Below, in pieces: positions 36,737-48,355 of a stretch of 64,000 bases of DNA. The notes under the pieces are model-generated. The model worked only from the letters and a program-made list of their open reading frames with translations, was not told where the DNA came from and did not search any database. Both the position numbers and the translations under genes were made by a program. This DNA comes from Andrena cerasifolii (lineage: Eukaryota > Arthropoda > Insecta > Hymenoptera > Andrenidae), in the NCBI RefSeq assembly GCF_050908995.1, contig NC_135125.1, positions 15,587,011 to 15,651,010 on the forward strand. Reading direction: 5' to 3'. Every line of letters starts with the position of its first letter. Position 1 is the stretch's first letter.

Positions 36737-36780
36737 TACAAATCGGGAAACTCTATTCCCTATAAGTGAATGTTTACTTG
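36054..36780. mobile_element. 727-bp foldback (long inverted repeat) element
   Basis: Two arms of about 330 bp (36054-36382 and 36450-36780) are inverted copies of each other and enclose a 67-bp AT-rich spacer. The outer ends share CAAGTAAACAT, then TAGGGAATAGAGTTTCCCGA, then AAAGTACTCAT and CTAAGAAATCCTGAAAATTA. The innermost 22 bp (36361-36382 against 36450-36471) are a perfect inverted match. The spacer has its own small hairpin (CGATTAT...ATAATCG). The right arm carries an (AT)n expansion missing from the left arm. No transposase and no clear target duplication are visible. It is best described as a non-autonomous foldback or long-terminal-inverted-repeat element; the superfamily is not assignable. 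Confidence 0.88.
36708..36737. repeat. (AT)n microsatellite inside the foldback arm
   Basis: About 30 bp of AT dinucleotides in the right arm. The left arm has ordinary sequence at the matching place (near 36095-36110), so the expansion arose after the arms formed. Confidence 0.95.
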
Positions 36781-39700
36781 CGAGAGGGTTCGACGAGTTG
36801 GTCATTGATGGGCGTTGATTTTGGGGATGGAGGGACGAAGAAGATGAAAATGGAGAATAGGAAGTGCCTGGAGCAACCTTCCTCTCAGTCGTCTGTGCAC
36901 GTTTCTATCCGAGAATCTTTTATGCAAATTACTGATTAATATAGAGGGAAACTGTTTGGAGAGACAGGGGGTTAATTGTAATCGATCCACCCCTGCGGGA
37001 TAATAATGAGAACCTGGGAAGGACCGTGTTTCTTTGCAATTACGATTAAAAACGAGAGAAGTTATTGATCGTGGGCGCGCGTGTCCGTCCATACGAAATT
37101 TATGCGCGTTTTAGCGTGACCCGATAAATCGTGGGCTTGATTAACAGCCAGTGATAAGCGGTCGGGGGTGGGCAGATAATCGTGTTTGTCCTTTGGCGAA
37201 GGCGTCGTCGCGCGGCGAGTTTCTATTTTCCCTGAGCTTCGTGGTCACGGCCAGCCGGCTGAAAACATTCGCTTATTAGTATTCGCTCGCTCGCCTGCTC
37301 GTTATTTTGCGTAACAAGCTAACGTTCCTTCCAGCTCCGTTTTACGGCTGACCTCGCGCGAGCCACGCGGACGGGGAAAAATTCGACGAGGAACACGCGC
37401 GTATCGCGATCGCGTCGCGAAATTTCCTCAACTCTTCCCAACTCTGACTGTGTTATCGCCTCTTGTTCTGCGTTAACTCCGCTGAGTCGTTCTACTTGTT
37501 CCTTCGTCTATTAACAACGGCGCAATAGTCCCTCGAGCTGTTCGGGACACGGTAAAAAGGAAGAAGCGTTACTATCTTACCTAGCGAATCTTCGTATGCC
37601 CTCACGAAATGACAGGGAGGGCGAGAAAGGAAAGCATACCTGCAACACAAAATGCAAATTTCCAGTTAGTCATTTGGCAGGTAGTGAGCTGACGAAACGG
37701 AAAGGAGAAATTCTTATGAATTTCTTATGCGATGCTTTTGTAAACAGTGAGTAGTTATTTTGTGCGAGGGAATTTTAAGTAGACTCGTTGCGTGACCGAG
37801 TCCACCACGTTTCAACAAAGACGTCGACGTACCCGAAGGAATCTCTACTCCCCATAGATATCAGGTTTGCCGTTCGAGCACCGATTACCTTCTCGAGAAC
37901 AGCAATTCCCTCGATATCGCAATGTTTATCGTCGCCTGAAAGGAACGATTGCTCCGATCCTCTTCCTAGAACCGGTGGAAACGGCGCGACGCCGCGTCGC
38001 GCCTCTTAGCAAGCTCGAAATAAAAACACATTCGCCAAAATTGAGAGAGGAGGGACGAGTAGCGAGCGTAGACCTTGATCGTGCGAAGGCAAATATTTGC
38101 GCGGGAACCGGCGCGAGATAGAACGAATGCAATTGCGCGAATCGGCGCGTTCTCGAGAAATATACAGAGCTATCGCGCTGACAGAAAAGCGGAAGGCGAT
38201 CTCAACGAAGAAGATAGAACTTTGCGATCGTTCCAGCCTAATTTTTGCAATACTCTCTCCCAATTCTGAGTTGTCACGTAATATCTTATTATTTCCCTGA
38301 CCACGAGCTTCGGTTCTTATTAGATGAAATTCCCACGCGCAATATTACTGGCGAATCGCGTCAGAACGTCACAAAGAGCCCCGAAATTCCGGCCCCTCTA
38401 ATCAAGAAGCTTCAATCGAGTCGAGTATCTTATCAGAACCTTGCTTCACGCTATCAGCTCGAGTTGATCCCGAAATCTGACCGAGATCTCCCATTAGAAG
38501 CCAGCCTAGAGACCGCTGTCAGCTCTCCGGCGGTGTTTCCTGGTCGAAGATCGCGCTTTCCGTCTGTTTACCAGGCAGAGACGCGTTTCTGGTGCAAACA
38601 CGATGACTTGACTGAAACGAAAGACAGCGGGAACCGCGTCGCGGCGAAAGGAGCACCGTGGAGCAGCAGAAAAAATGCAGAATTGACTCATTCGTCGTTT
38701 GAGGCATTTTTTTTTCGCGGCGATAAGCGCGAGTGGCTGACGATAGCGCCGTTCTTATCGGCGGCACACAAGTCGAGCACGATAGCGGAATCGCGCGTCA
38801 CGTGCGGGCACAGGCGCGTGCGCGTGAGCAGGCCCCGACACGGCTATCGCGAGTTTCGTTTCCCCTGCTGTCAAAGGGGAACGTCGGGGCTTCCCCTCGT
38901 TTCTACGCAGGACCAGATTCGCCGAAAGACATTGAATAAATATCCAAGCCACGCCAATGCACCGTTGTTGCATTCGGACGTTGCTTGCGGAAAGTAGCAG
39001 CGCGTGAACACACCGGCGCCGCTCGTGGTGACAGAAGGAAGCCACTGGACCCCACGCGTACCATCCTTAGCGTTGCAGAGACAATTGCCCGTCTAATCTG
39101 AACCCTGAAATTCCACCCGCGCCACCTCCGAATCCCCAAGTAGCAGCGATGAATCGGCAAGTTTCAGCTGGAGATCCTGATGCCACGCGCCAGATCAGGC
39201 TAATAGGAATCTCGCGGCGCCATGTGACCAGCCAGATTAATGATCGTACGACAGTCAGTTAAGGCCCTCTCTGTCTCTCTGCCTCTATCGCATGATTCGG
39301 TACGAGGCACGAGCGTTGCCACCGCTCGCCGCGGCCATTCACGAAGAAGTGGATCTGGTTTAAGGCGGATCCACAGCGGAGGCAACTCCGCGTACGTACG
39401 TACGCCAGCCGCCGAGTGAACCGGTTCACTCGATTTCATTCATTTGCCGGATAATCGCCGTGTTCCTGTTTGCTGCCCAGGGACGTACCAACGCCGAGTG
39501 CACGCGCTCAAGGTCTCGGGTTGCACGCGCCTGGCGCTAATTTTCGCGGCCAGCTGACCCGACCAGCTTTCCACCCCCGCGCCATCCTTCAACCATTCTA
39601 CTTGCCCGTCGCAGCGGAAAGTAGTATGAGAAGCGTGAAAGTCAGACGCGTAGCGTTCCACGTGCGACGGGTTGCGCGTCGATCTTTCAACCATGAGATT

Positions 39701-42700
39701 GGTGATTACGCGGGTGTATTTAGGTTGCAAATGTTCACCGAGTGTTTATGCTAATTTTCTGGATAACAGTGGACGTTTTCCGCGGAGTGCACGGTGGCTG
39801 TTTGCGTCACAACTGGAGGAAGATTAATTAAGAAACTCGCGGCAGCGTAATCTGCCGTAACCCGATGTTCACGTTAATCCGTTAACGTCCGTTTCACAAC
39901 TGCCAGCTCGCATTGGCGAGCGACTGACAAATGGGAAGTATTACGCCTCAAGATGTAGAAGAGAAGAATCATTATCGTCATGTGTCATCTGCCATGCATC
40001 AAGTTCCCGCTTGCTCGCCTGAGCGGCTGAAAACAATTCCCTTCACTCGCGATTTAAAAATCGCCTCGTGGACGCTCGGAGTATCATTCTCGCCTCTGTT
40101 TTTCCTTCTCCTCCGCTAAATAACACGAATATCTGTCAGCTACGTCGATATTTCAAGCGAGATTCGCGCAGCGCGCAGAAACCTTGTCGGTTTGCAACGC
40201 GTTAATATGTTAACGACAAACGAGCTGGCAGCGCTGTGCACCTCGGGAAGATTCATGCCCTGGCCAGGGAACATAAATTCGCAACTTTCCACCGTATCCC
40301 AGACTCCGCGGCCCTCGATCCCTACGAAATAGCGCCGAAGCGTCCTGGAACCGTAGTCACGACGCGAACCTTTCCATTGACATCGAATTCACAGCGGGAA
40401 AAGGCACTGGAACAATGAACCGACTCTCTGGGAGCATGCTGCGTGTCGCTGCCGGCAGTCAGCTGCGCAGTAGATCACCTCTGACACGGCCGTCGCGAAC
40501 CCATCGCGCTGATATAATCGATATCTTTGCTGTTACGTAAATCGTGCCTCTAACGCTGTTTTCCTCGCGGCGGGGGCCTGTCACGCCTTATATAAATCGA
40601 TCAAGAAAGGCGACAGCTGGCGTACTTCCTATTCTCCGCTTTCTACGGTCGGCCGGCTAAAAACGCGCGAAAGAATGCTCCATGGAGAGCGCGTCGTCGC
40701 GGCGCTGTCACAGCGAGCCAAGTAACAGGTGCAAGAAACCGGTGACACGTAGGAATTCGCGAGAAGTCTATCCGCCTACGATACACATTTCTGCTCCTTA
40801 TGCAAGCGACTTTCTTCCACCGAGGATCCTTTGCATAAATCGCTCGGGCCAACAAAAACCTGCCACGTGACGCCGTCCGGCTCGTTCGTTTGTTCTCGCG
40901 CGTTTCGTAACGAGCGTCCCTCCAAGCGGCACGCGAATAGTGAACGGGATATGCGACAAAAGAATAGTTTCCAGTGCCGGAAAAAATGCGCATGAACGCA
41001 CGGGCCTTCCCCCTTCGTTCGTTTCCTAAGATGGCCTTCGATCGGTATTCCCGAGGTATTCGCTGCGTCTGCAACTGGAGGATCCTTGATGCGTTCTTTT
41101 CATCGCCATTCCCCACCTCCCTGCGCCGCGATGATTCGAGTGCGCGCCTCGTGAATCGAGCGGAGAATTCGCTAATTCAGTCTCGAGGTAATTCGGTGAA
41201 TGTCTGCTGGGCAAATGAGAATAGATGCGAGGCGGGCTCGATATACAAAGGGTTAATTCGCGCTTGACGCAAGCGAGCACCTCGAGAACTGCCTCCGCCG
41301 CGAAGGTCCACGTTCTCCTGGTTTCAGTGCACGTACCGCCACGCATCCTCTGACGTAACGTCTGTCATAGAATTTCCAGGTCGATCGAATGCGTGCACAC
41401 ACGCGCCACGTGTGCTCTCGCGTTCGTTCGCTCGGCCACGGTCATCGCGGGACCTTCTTACGCGGCCCACGCACACGTACACACGCGTCAGTACATTCCG
41501 CGACGTTGATGTCCATTGTTCCCTATCGTTGTTTCTCCCTTCTGCAGCTTGTTTCGCGCGAGGCGATTCGCGACCGCCCAAGTGCTCGCGGGTCGATGTG
41601 GCTGGCGGTCTCTTTAAATTGCAAATTCTCTGGCGAATTTTCCGCGAAAATCTCGCGGTACAAACGAGCCTGCTGCATCCATTAGCAAAGCTGCACGCGC
41701 GTGGAATGAAACTCTCGTTCAATTCTTTCCGCCGCCCGCCTCTGTCGCGCGTTGGCGTCTTTATGCTGCTAATTACAGCCGGAAAACTGTATTCGTTGCT
41801 CATTAATATTTCCTACCGTCTCGCGACTCCATGCTTCCACAGGCGCGCAACGATCGACCCGCTCTCCTCCACCACACCGTTTCCGTGTTGGACCATTAAT
41901 TGGTAGGCTTGTCTAGGGAAAAATGCTCGCTGTCCAGTCAATTAGCTTGGCGAAATAGAGATAGCAGAGAAGATAAAGGGGCCTCCCGTTTAACCGATAA
42001 GCGAATAGAGGAATTTAGCGCGTCCCTATGCATGGGTCACCGACGACTCCGCGGAGGACTCGTTTGCGCCACTGGGTACTTTATTAAGAGACATAATAAC
42101 GTTATCTGATGCATTCCAAACGGTATTCCAAAGGCACAGAGGTGCCTCGAGAAGTATTTCCATATCTTGCGAGATGTTGCAAAACTCGAATTCCTGCAGT
42201 CTCCGCCAGTCCCACTCATTAGCGAACCGTAATTTGCATAATGGATTTACGCTCAGCAACGTTCAATATTTCACTGCAACGTCGCTGGAGTACTCCCTGC
42301 TCGAAGGGGTATTCTTTCGCACGACTCCTGTGTTCTTGGGCCCCTGGAAATATCACTTGCATTCGCTGCGCCAGAAATTCGCACCAGTTTACCTTCGCTC
42401 GTGGATGGTCTCACGGTCGCGTGGATTAGTAATATCTGCCAATTGCGATCAGCGTTATAATCTCTTTCGCGATTTCCATGCCGGTAGAAGAAACAACGGA
42501 ACCGTTTTGCACGTAACGTTACTGCAATCAATTTCGCGCGGCCATGGAGGGGAAGTTGCCGGTTGTGTAGCCGATCGAACGATCGCCAGCGATGGGCTCG
42601 AGTTCTTGTCGTGTACCCGCGAATCTCAGTCGGCTCTTCACTTCCTCGTATTTCGGTGGCAGTGGAGTCTTGTCCAGGAAAATTAATCACAAAATAGTGG

Positions 42701-42789
42701 TATCGAAAGCTGGATTCTTTGGAAAAATCCGAGGCTCGCAAAGGGTAGTTCGAATCGTTTCGAATTCGACACATATGAATTGCAACGAG
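36781..42789. other. Unassigned non-coding sequence
   Basis: Six kilobases of CpG-rich sequence without a supported gene. The longest open frame of the window (250 codons, 38245-38997 on +) lies here but shows no domain, signal peptide or splice structure. A minus-strand segment at 37581-37639 sits between acceptor-like and donor-like signals (see findings). A (CGTA)3 run lies at 39391-39404. CACGTG-containing alternating purine-pyrimidine words occur near 41391-41490. Confidence 0.4.
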
Positions 42790-42791
42790 TA

Positions 42792-43030
42792 GGGTAAATG
42801 TCCCAATTACTGCCAGCGTCTCCATTACTGCCACTTCATTTATTTTACTTAATAAACACGCAACGTATGAAGAATAGTGTAAAGAAGAATTTATCACAAA
42901 ATTGGGACTGTTTTTCTTATTATTATAGTACACTCTTTATACGTCTATTCTTTATACGTTACGTTTTTTTAAAGTGAAATAAATAAAGTGGCAGTAATAG
43001 GGACACTGACAGTAAATAAGACACCTACCC
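42792..43030. mobile_element. TA-flanked inverted-repeat element (Tc1/mariner-like MITE)
   Basis: A 239-bp element flanked by TA at 42790-42791 and 43031-43032. The terminal inverted repeats are nearly 60 bp: the left begins GGGTAAATGTCCCAATTACT and the right, inverted, begins GGGTAGGTGTCTTATTTACT; both continue through ATTACTGCCACTT and ATTTATTT. TA duplication is the signature of the Tc1/mariner superfamily. The AT-rich interior has no transposase, so it is non-autonomous. The minus-strand frame that crosses its left end is accidental. Confidence 0.82.
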
Positions 43031-46000
43031 TAGGGTGTTTCAATCTTATGAGTCTCAGGTACCTAAATAACGTAGATCTTTTAAGTTTTAATTTCTTAAC
43101 TTTAATTTTTCATAAAAATTGGAGCAGCTTCGGGAGGCCACGAAGCTTAAATCTCAGAGAATGATATTTCTGGAACGTGAAGTGTGAAACATTGCTACTG
43201 CTGCTGTTACCTCGCAGAATATTCGTGGAAGATTCGAAACTATTGCACAAACTAGTGCTACTACTCGCGACGCTCTCGATCCCATCTCTAGCGGTTACAC
43301 AATATAACGATTGCGTGGCCTGGCCAAGAGTACAGCGCAATGCCATGATGTTGAATGCAATGTCGGCGTTGCACCGTCGACGCGTGTAGCTTCGATAACA
43401 GCCTCGCTCTCCAGGAGGCCGTACACACGAGTACGCACGTGCGTGCTGAACTGGATTCGCTCCTGCCATTCATAAATTCACGATACAGCCTCTATTCTGT
43501 GGATAAGCATTCCCTTTTTATCACACCTGGCCTTTGCGGAGCAAATGTCAGATCTCTAGTGCACACTCCATTTGTATAGGATCTTCAATTTTCAATTTTA
43601 TAAACACCTGCCTCCTTAAGGGCTGATCATTTTGTCAAATAAAGATCGAACGAAATGGACAGCGTTGAAATATTTTCGTCGGAAAGAAGCAGAGTTACTT
43701 TAGACACCGTGAACAAGTGTTCCCCCGCCACGGTGAATGCAGTGCATTTTGTAATTGTTTACACCGAGCCTTGGATGTTGGTATATTTGCTCACGGTTCA
43801 TGTTCCCTTTCCTGAGTCGCGTTGCGTAATCCAATCCTTCGTCTTCCGGTCGTACCGTCGTTACGTAACAAAACGCTAATAATCCAGAACGGTGCGAATA
43901 ACGCTCGGCAGAGGCGAATGATAATTAAGATCGAGGAGAAGTTACGTGCGATCCATCGGTGCATTCGTGTCGAACTCCTGCATCCAGCCTCGAGGGACTT
44001 GATTGGAGATCTTACGAAGAATTGTGACCATCGGATCTGCGGCTCGGTGCTTCAGGAGACATTTCGTATTTGATAAGGATTTTGTTGACCTCAAGCATGT
44101 GCTCCCTATCTGCGCGGAATCGCGGTCAAGGAACCGATAAATATTATTTGTATGACGGAAACGGTTAATTCAAGCCACGGGCGCGTTGCTCTCTCGTAAG
44201 TTAAAGAAGTATTCGTATTTCTGACATTTCACAGTCGTACGCTTAATCTCAGTGTCGTGGGCCTTCTGCGATTGCATTCACGAGACAGAGTTATCGTTTT
44301 AATGAATTGCGAAAGAAAGTCTGTACAGACAAGTGTGCCGCCTGTAATTCGGCACTGATAACGGTTATGTTATCCGGCCAGCGACATTATAAAATCTTCC
44401 GACCGGTCTCCCTCGGAAAACGTTTTGACCCACTTAGATCAGATAAAAAGAAGAAGAGGAAAAGAGCGCGTGGAAAGCAACCGAGGACAGTGGTGTGGAA
44501 AAACACATTTGGTATGTGTTTACAAACCTGGCAGTGTATTTACAGATGCTTGTGATTTCACAATGAAAGAGAAACGATTTGCCCAGCCCGGAAGAGAGCG
44601 AAGGTCCTTAGCACCGATTCTGGTGGTTCCTTCGTCGTGACGCAATTATGCGAGAAAACCAGTCGAAGTTCCCAGTAATTCGAGTGAACAATTATGTAAC
44701 GCCGAGCTATCCAAGAAGCGAACACTCGAAGGAAGAGATTATTTCACATTTAAATAAATTCTGATAGCCCAAAGTGCTCCGCGAGGTTCCCATTCTTCTC
44801 GCCGTTTCTTTTCTACAATTTCCATGCTCGAACTGTACGATCTGGTGAAACGAAAGCCCAGATTGAACAGTTGCACGCGCGATCGAACAATGGAGCGCGA
44901 ACGCGATTATCGATTCGTCACATACTTATCAAAAGGCGACCCACGCACTTCACAGTCGTACAACGATCGCAGCGAAACCCATTACCCGATCCTTGCGTAA
45001 TGTCAGCCGTTCATTTTGAATAATTCACCGCTCTTCCCACGTCGGAGTCTTCCAGCCTCGATTTCAAGCATTCGCGTAAATTTCGGTTGAACTTTGCGGA
45101 CCTGCACTCGAACAAGACGTCATAAATACAACTAAAATCAGGCTTCGTCTTAATCACTTCGAATTCGACACCTATATTTCATTTACAACATTCGACGCTG
45201 CAGCTGATAAATATTCAGTCGCCTAAAATGTTAACGATCGTTAAAACTCCACGGTGCGAAGAAAGTGGAGATTTTTAAGTGGTCAAGGCCCGAGATCGTC
45301 GATGCAAGTGGCACGAATGTGCGCGAAATTCATCTTAATACTGGAATTATAATTAATACGAAGGAACTTTCGAAATGAACTTTAATTCACGCATATTCAT
45401 AGATTTCGAACAGCCTCGATGACAAAGCACCAACACCGCCGAGATCTCGAAATCTTCGCTCTCGACATCTTGAGATCTCATAAATATTCCGAGTCGCCGT
45501 CATCGGGCGCTGAATCTTTCAGAGGTTTCGTGCTCCGTACGGGGGAAATGCAATTGTTCCGAGAACACGAGCTATATCAACCCTGTAATATCGGTGTGAT
45601 GGAAAATTCGAGGGTGGGGGGGCACCGTTTCGCCGCAATTATCGTCGCCAAACGATCGAAGGCGAAAGAAACAACGGAGAGAACCCGATTGCCAGAAGTA
45701 TCGTTCAGCCTGTTTCCTCCGATAATAAGGAGAAACCATAAATTTTTATGTGCACTTCCTGGCAGTGCAGCCAGTGTTCTCTAGGAGTGTTTGTCTCGTT
45801 CATCGATACTATGATTGCTTCACGTTCTCTCTTTCCTTCATCGACGGTCACCGATTGCCGGCCTAACCCTGGCCATAATCGATCGACGATCGATCGGCCT
45901 TCGGGCCGATGAAGTATTGCGCGCAACATACTCGTGGCAGACCAAGATCTCGTTATTAGTGGGTCAGTTAGCACCGGCGACACTCTTCTGGCCGGTTCGA

Positions 46001-46230
46001 CCAGGTGCGAACAATCGTTTCGTTGCCTCGTTTTTGCCGCGATGGAGGCCCCGTTTTTGGTTCACTCGTGGTGAAACTTGATTAGTGACGAAACAAAGCT
46101 GGGAATATTAAGAGCAGTGCAAACGTGTGCCTTCAAATTTCAGTACATCCTTAGGAAGAGCTTCTAAAACTTTTTGAAGACGAAATTACAAGAGGATTCT
46201 TCTGGCTTCATGCGTGAATAGTATGTTTCT

Positions 46231-46241
46231 TTTTTTTTTTT
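46231..46241 (+). repeat. T11 homopolymer
   Basis: Eleven consecutive T on the + strand in ordinary sequence. Confidence 0.9.
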
Positions 46242-48240
46242 AAATATGATCTAGATATGGAAGGCCATGCAGTACAATAACCGATAAAATCGAGGGGATA
46301 TCCAGCTTGCAGAAACTTCCACAGTCAATCTCAGTCGCCTGTCGATGAATGATAAACGAGAACGGAGGAACGGGAACGAGCCGACGAAAATTAACTGGAT
46401 ACGATTTTTCGCGCCGGTGCCTGAACGTCAGCGATTCCTGGCCACGGGAATTGATTAGCGAATTCTTATTGAGACCCTGGCCCTCCCCCTCTCGCCGTTA
46501 TCACCGCGATCGAACCATTTATTTCGCCTGGCAGCGAGATTAAATTCCCGTGACTTCTTGCACCTGTCGGCGACACGCTCCTCCTTATTCGCTTTCGTGA
46601 ATCCCGACGGAGGATTATCCATAATGTGAACAGACACGCTGGGGGGCATGGCAATTTTAATGATTTTTCGAATGAGAACAGTCACTCGTTAAGCAGCAAA
46701 CAGAGACCACCAAGCTGGAGAAGTGTCTTTTTATAAATTCCTCAAGCGTATCAAAATGTAAATCATACGTCTGCGCCGGAGTTTACGCGTCTGTGTCGCT
46801 TCGAATTGTTTGGCAATTGCGCGAATCTATTCAATGGTATAATAATTAAAATTCTTTCCTAAACTTAGAAATCCCTATTCTCAGATTGAACCGCGACGGT
46901 GCTTTACTCTCTCAGCAATTCATAATCGAATTTTCCAATTTCTATTTCCTGCTATGAGCATAATGGAAGCTATCCCCAAACAGTACTGCAACGGAAATAT
47001 CCGATGGTGGGAGGAAACTAACAGTCTCAACGATCCCAGTTCCAACGTCAGCAAGCATAATCGAACGTCGCCCACGATATCGATCGTTGGTGCAGCAAAG
47101 CAGAATATTTGATAGTGCTATGACCTGTGACAGTGTAATTACTTCGTCTGGCGATCACCCCCGTCATAGGAAGTTCCAGAGACTCGTGTTCCAGCAACCT
47201 TGGAACGAAACGTGTCTGCCTGATGATTATTTAACGCAACCGCATAATCGTCGACGACGTAACGCCAGCATATTTCATAGCGTTACGTTATAAGCTCCCC
47301 CTTCTTTGATTGCTTCGGCGCGTCCTTGAATTTCGCTTTCGAGCGTTCAATAAATTCGATCGTACGGGGCAGGCTTCGATCTTTTCAATTTAATTAATCC
47401 GGCGGCGGTCGTTTAGCGCGATAAAAGCATTCGCGATCACGATCAGCCGCCCCACTCGAGCAATTGACTTTTCACAGACATCAGCGCTCCAATCTCTGAA
47501 CGCTTGGTCTTTTTCTATGAAGCAGAAGTAGGCGATAATAGCTGCTGAAAGAAAGAGAGATTGAAATTCACTGTTCGAATTCACTGACATCTTCCGAAGA
47601 GCTCAAGACAAACGCAATTCTTTCGACTGATCATTCCTTCGAGTTCATTGAACCCCGGGGCACGGGGTGCTGTACAGAATGCCCACGTTTGTGCCTCAAA
47701 GGTGGTGGCCTCATAGATCCGCGTGTGGTGAAGTTGCCGCTGCCCTTGGAACAGGATTGCCAAACGCAGCTGAGGACACCTCCGAGAGGTTCTTACGGTT
47801 ATCACACTCGGTTGCACGAGTGCACGTCACCTGTCGCGCGGCTTTCGGTTTCGCTTGGAATATTACCGACCAGGCCCAGGCGATATGCAATAAAGCGGCA
47901 GACGATGTGACGGGCGCCAGGCGCAGTGGAATAGTACCGCTCGTAGTCAGACAGACGCGCGGAGGAATCATTCCAGCGCGACTTATCTGCGGCAATAAAC
48001 GGTCTCTTTATTCGAAAACTTCTGCATTGATAGGTACAGTCTTTTAACAGCTTGCCAATGTGTGCTCGGTTGTACAGAAAATTTAAAGCTTCGGACAGGA
48101 ATTTCAGTGATTAATAGAACTTTTAAGTTGTTCTAGAAATACTCAGTCCATCTTGATGATAAATTGTAATGATATTCCTAATTCCATGTTATTACTTGCA
48201 AATGGTAGTAGAGTTCGAACATTATTTTTAGTAAAATCTT

Positions 48241-48355
48241 GTGGATTCCATTGAGCCAGGTCGCGGCACGGGCTCGTTGAAGATGGTATTGGCAAGGGTA
48301 CGATCACTTGGACCAGTTTTGCACATCTAGTCTGCGATCGTACCCATTAATCCAC
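48241..48355. repeat. Nested inverted repeat
   Basis: Inner perfect 10-bp arms GGGTACGATC (48296-48305) and GATCGTACCC (48336-48345) lie inside outer 7-bp arms GTGGATT (48241-48247) and AATCCAC (48349-48355). The spacing is asymmetric (48 bp on the left, 3 on the right), so it would fold with a large side loop. Possibly chance. Confidence 0.5.

Noticed and set aside
38245..38997. Longest open frame (250 codons, +)
   Set aside because: No domain, signal peptide, membrane segment or splice structure. Antisense frames are also open, and frames of 190-222 codons elsewhere show this is the tail of chance frames in CpG-rich DNA.
42271..42933. 220-codon minus-strand frame
   Set aside because: Its first part lies in the left end of the TA-flanked MITE (42792-43030), so the frame is an accident of the insertion.
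43177..43389. + frame with leucine-rich, signal-peptide-like segments
   Set aside because: The hydrophobic part is internal and follows Arg-containing sequence; no donor or acceptor supports an exon.
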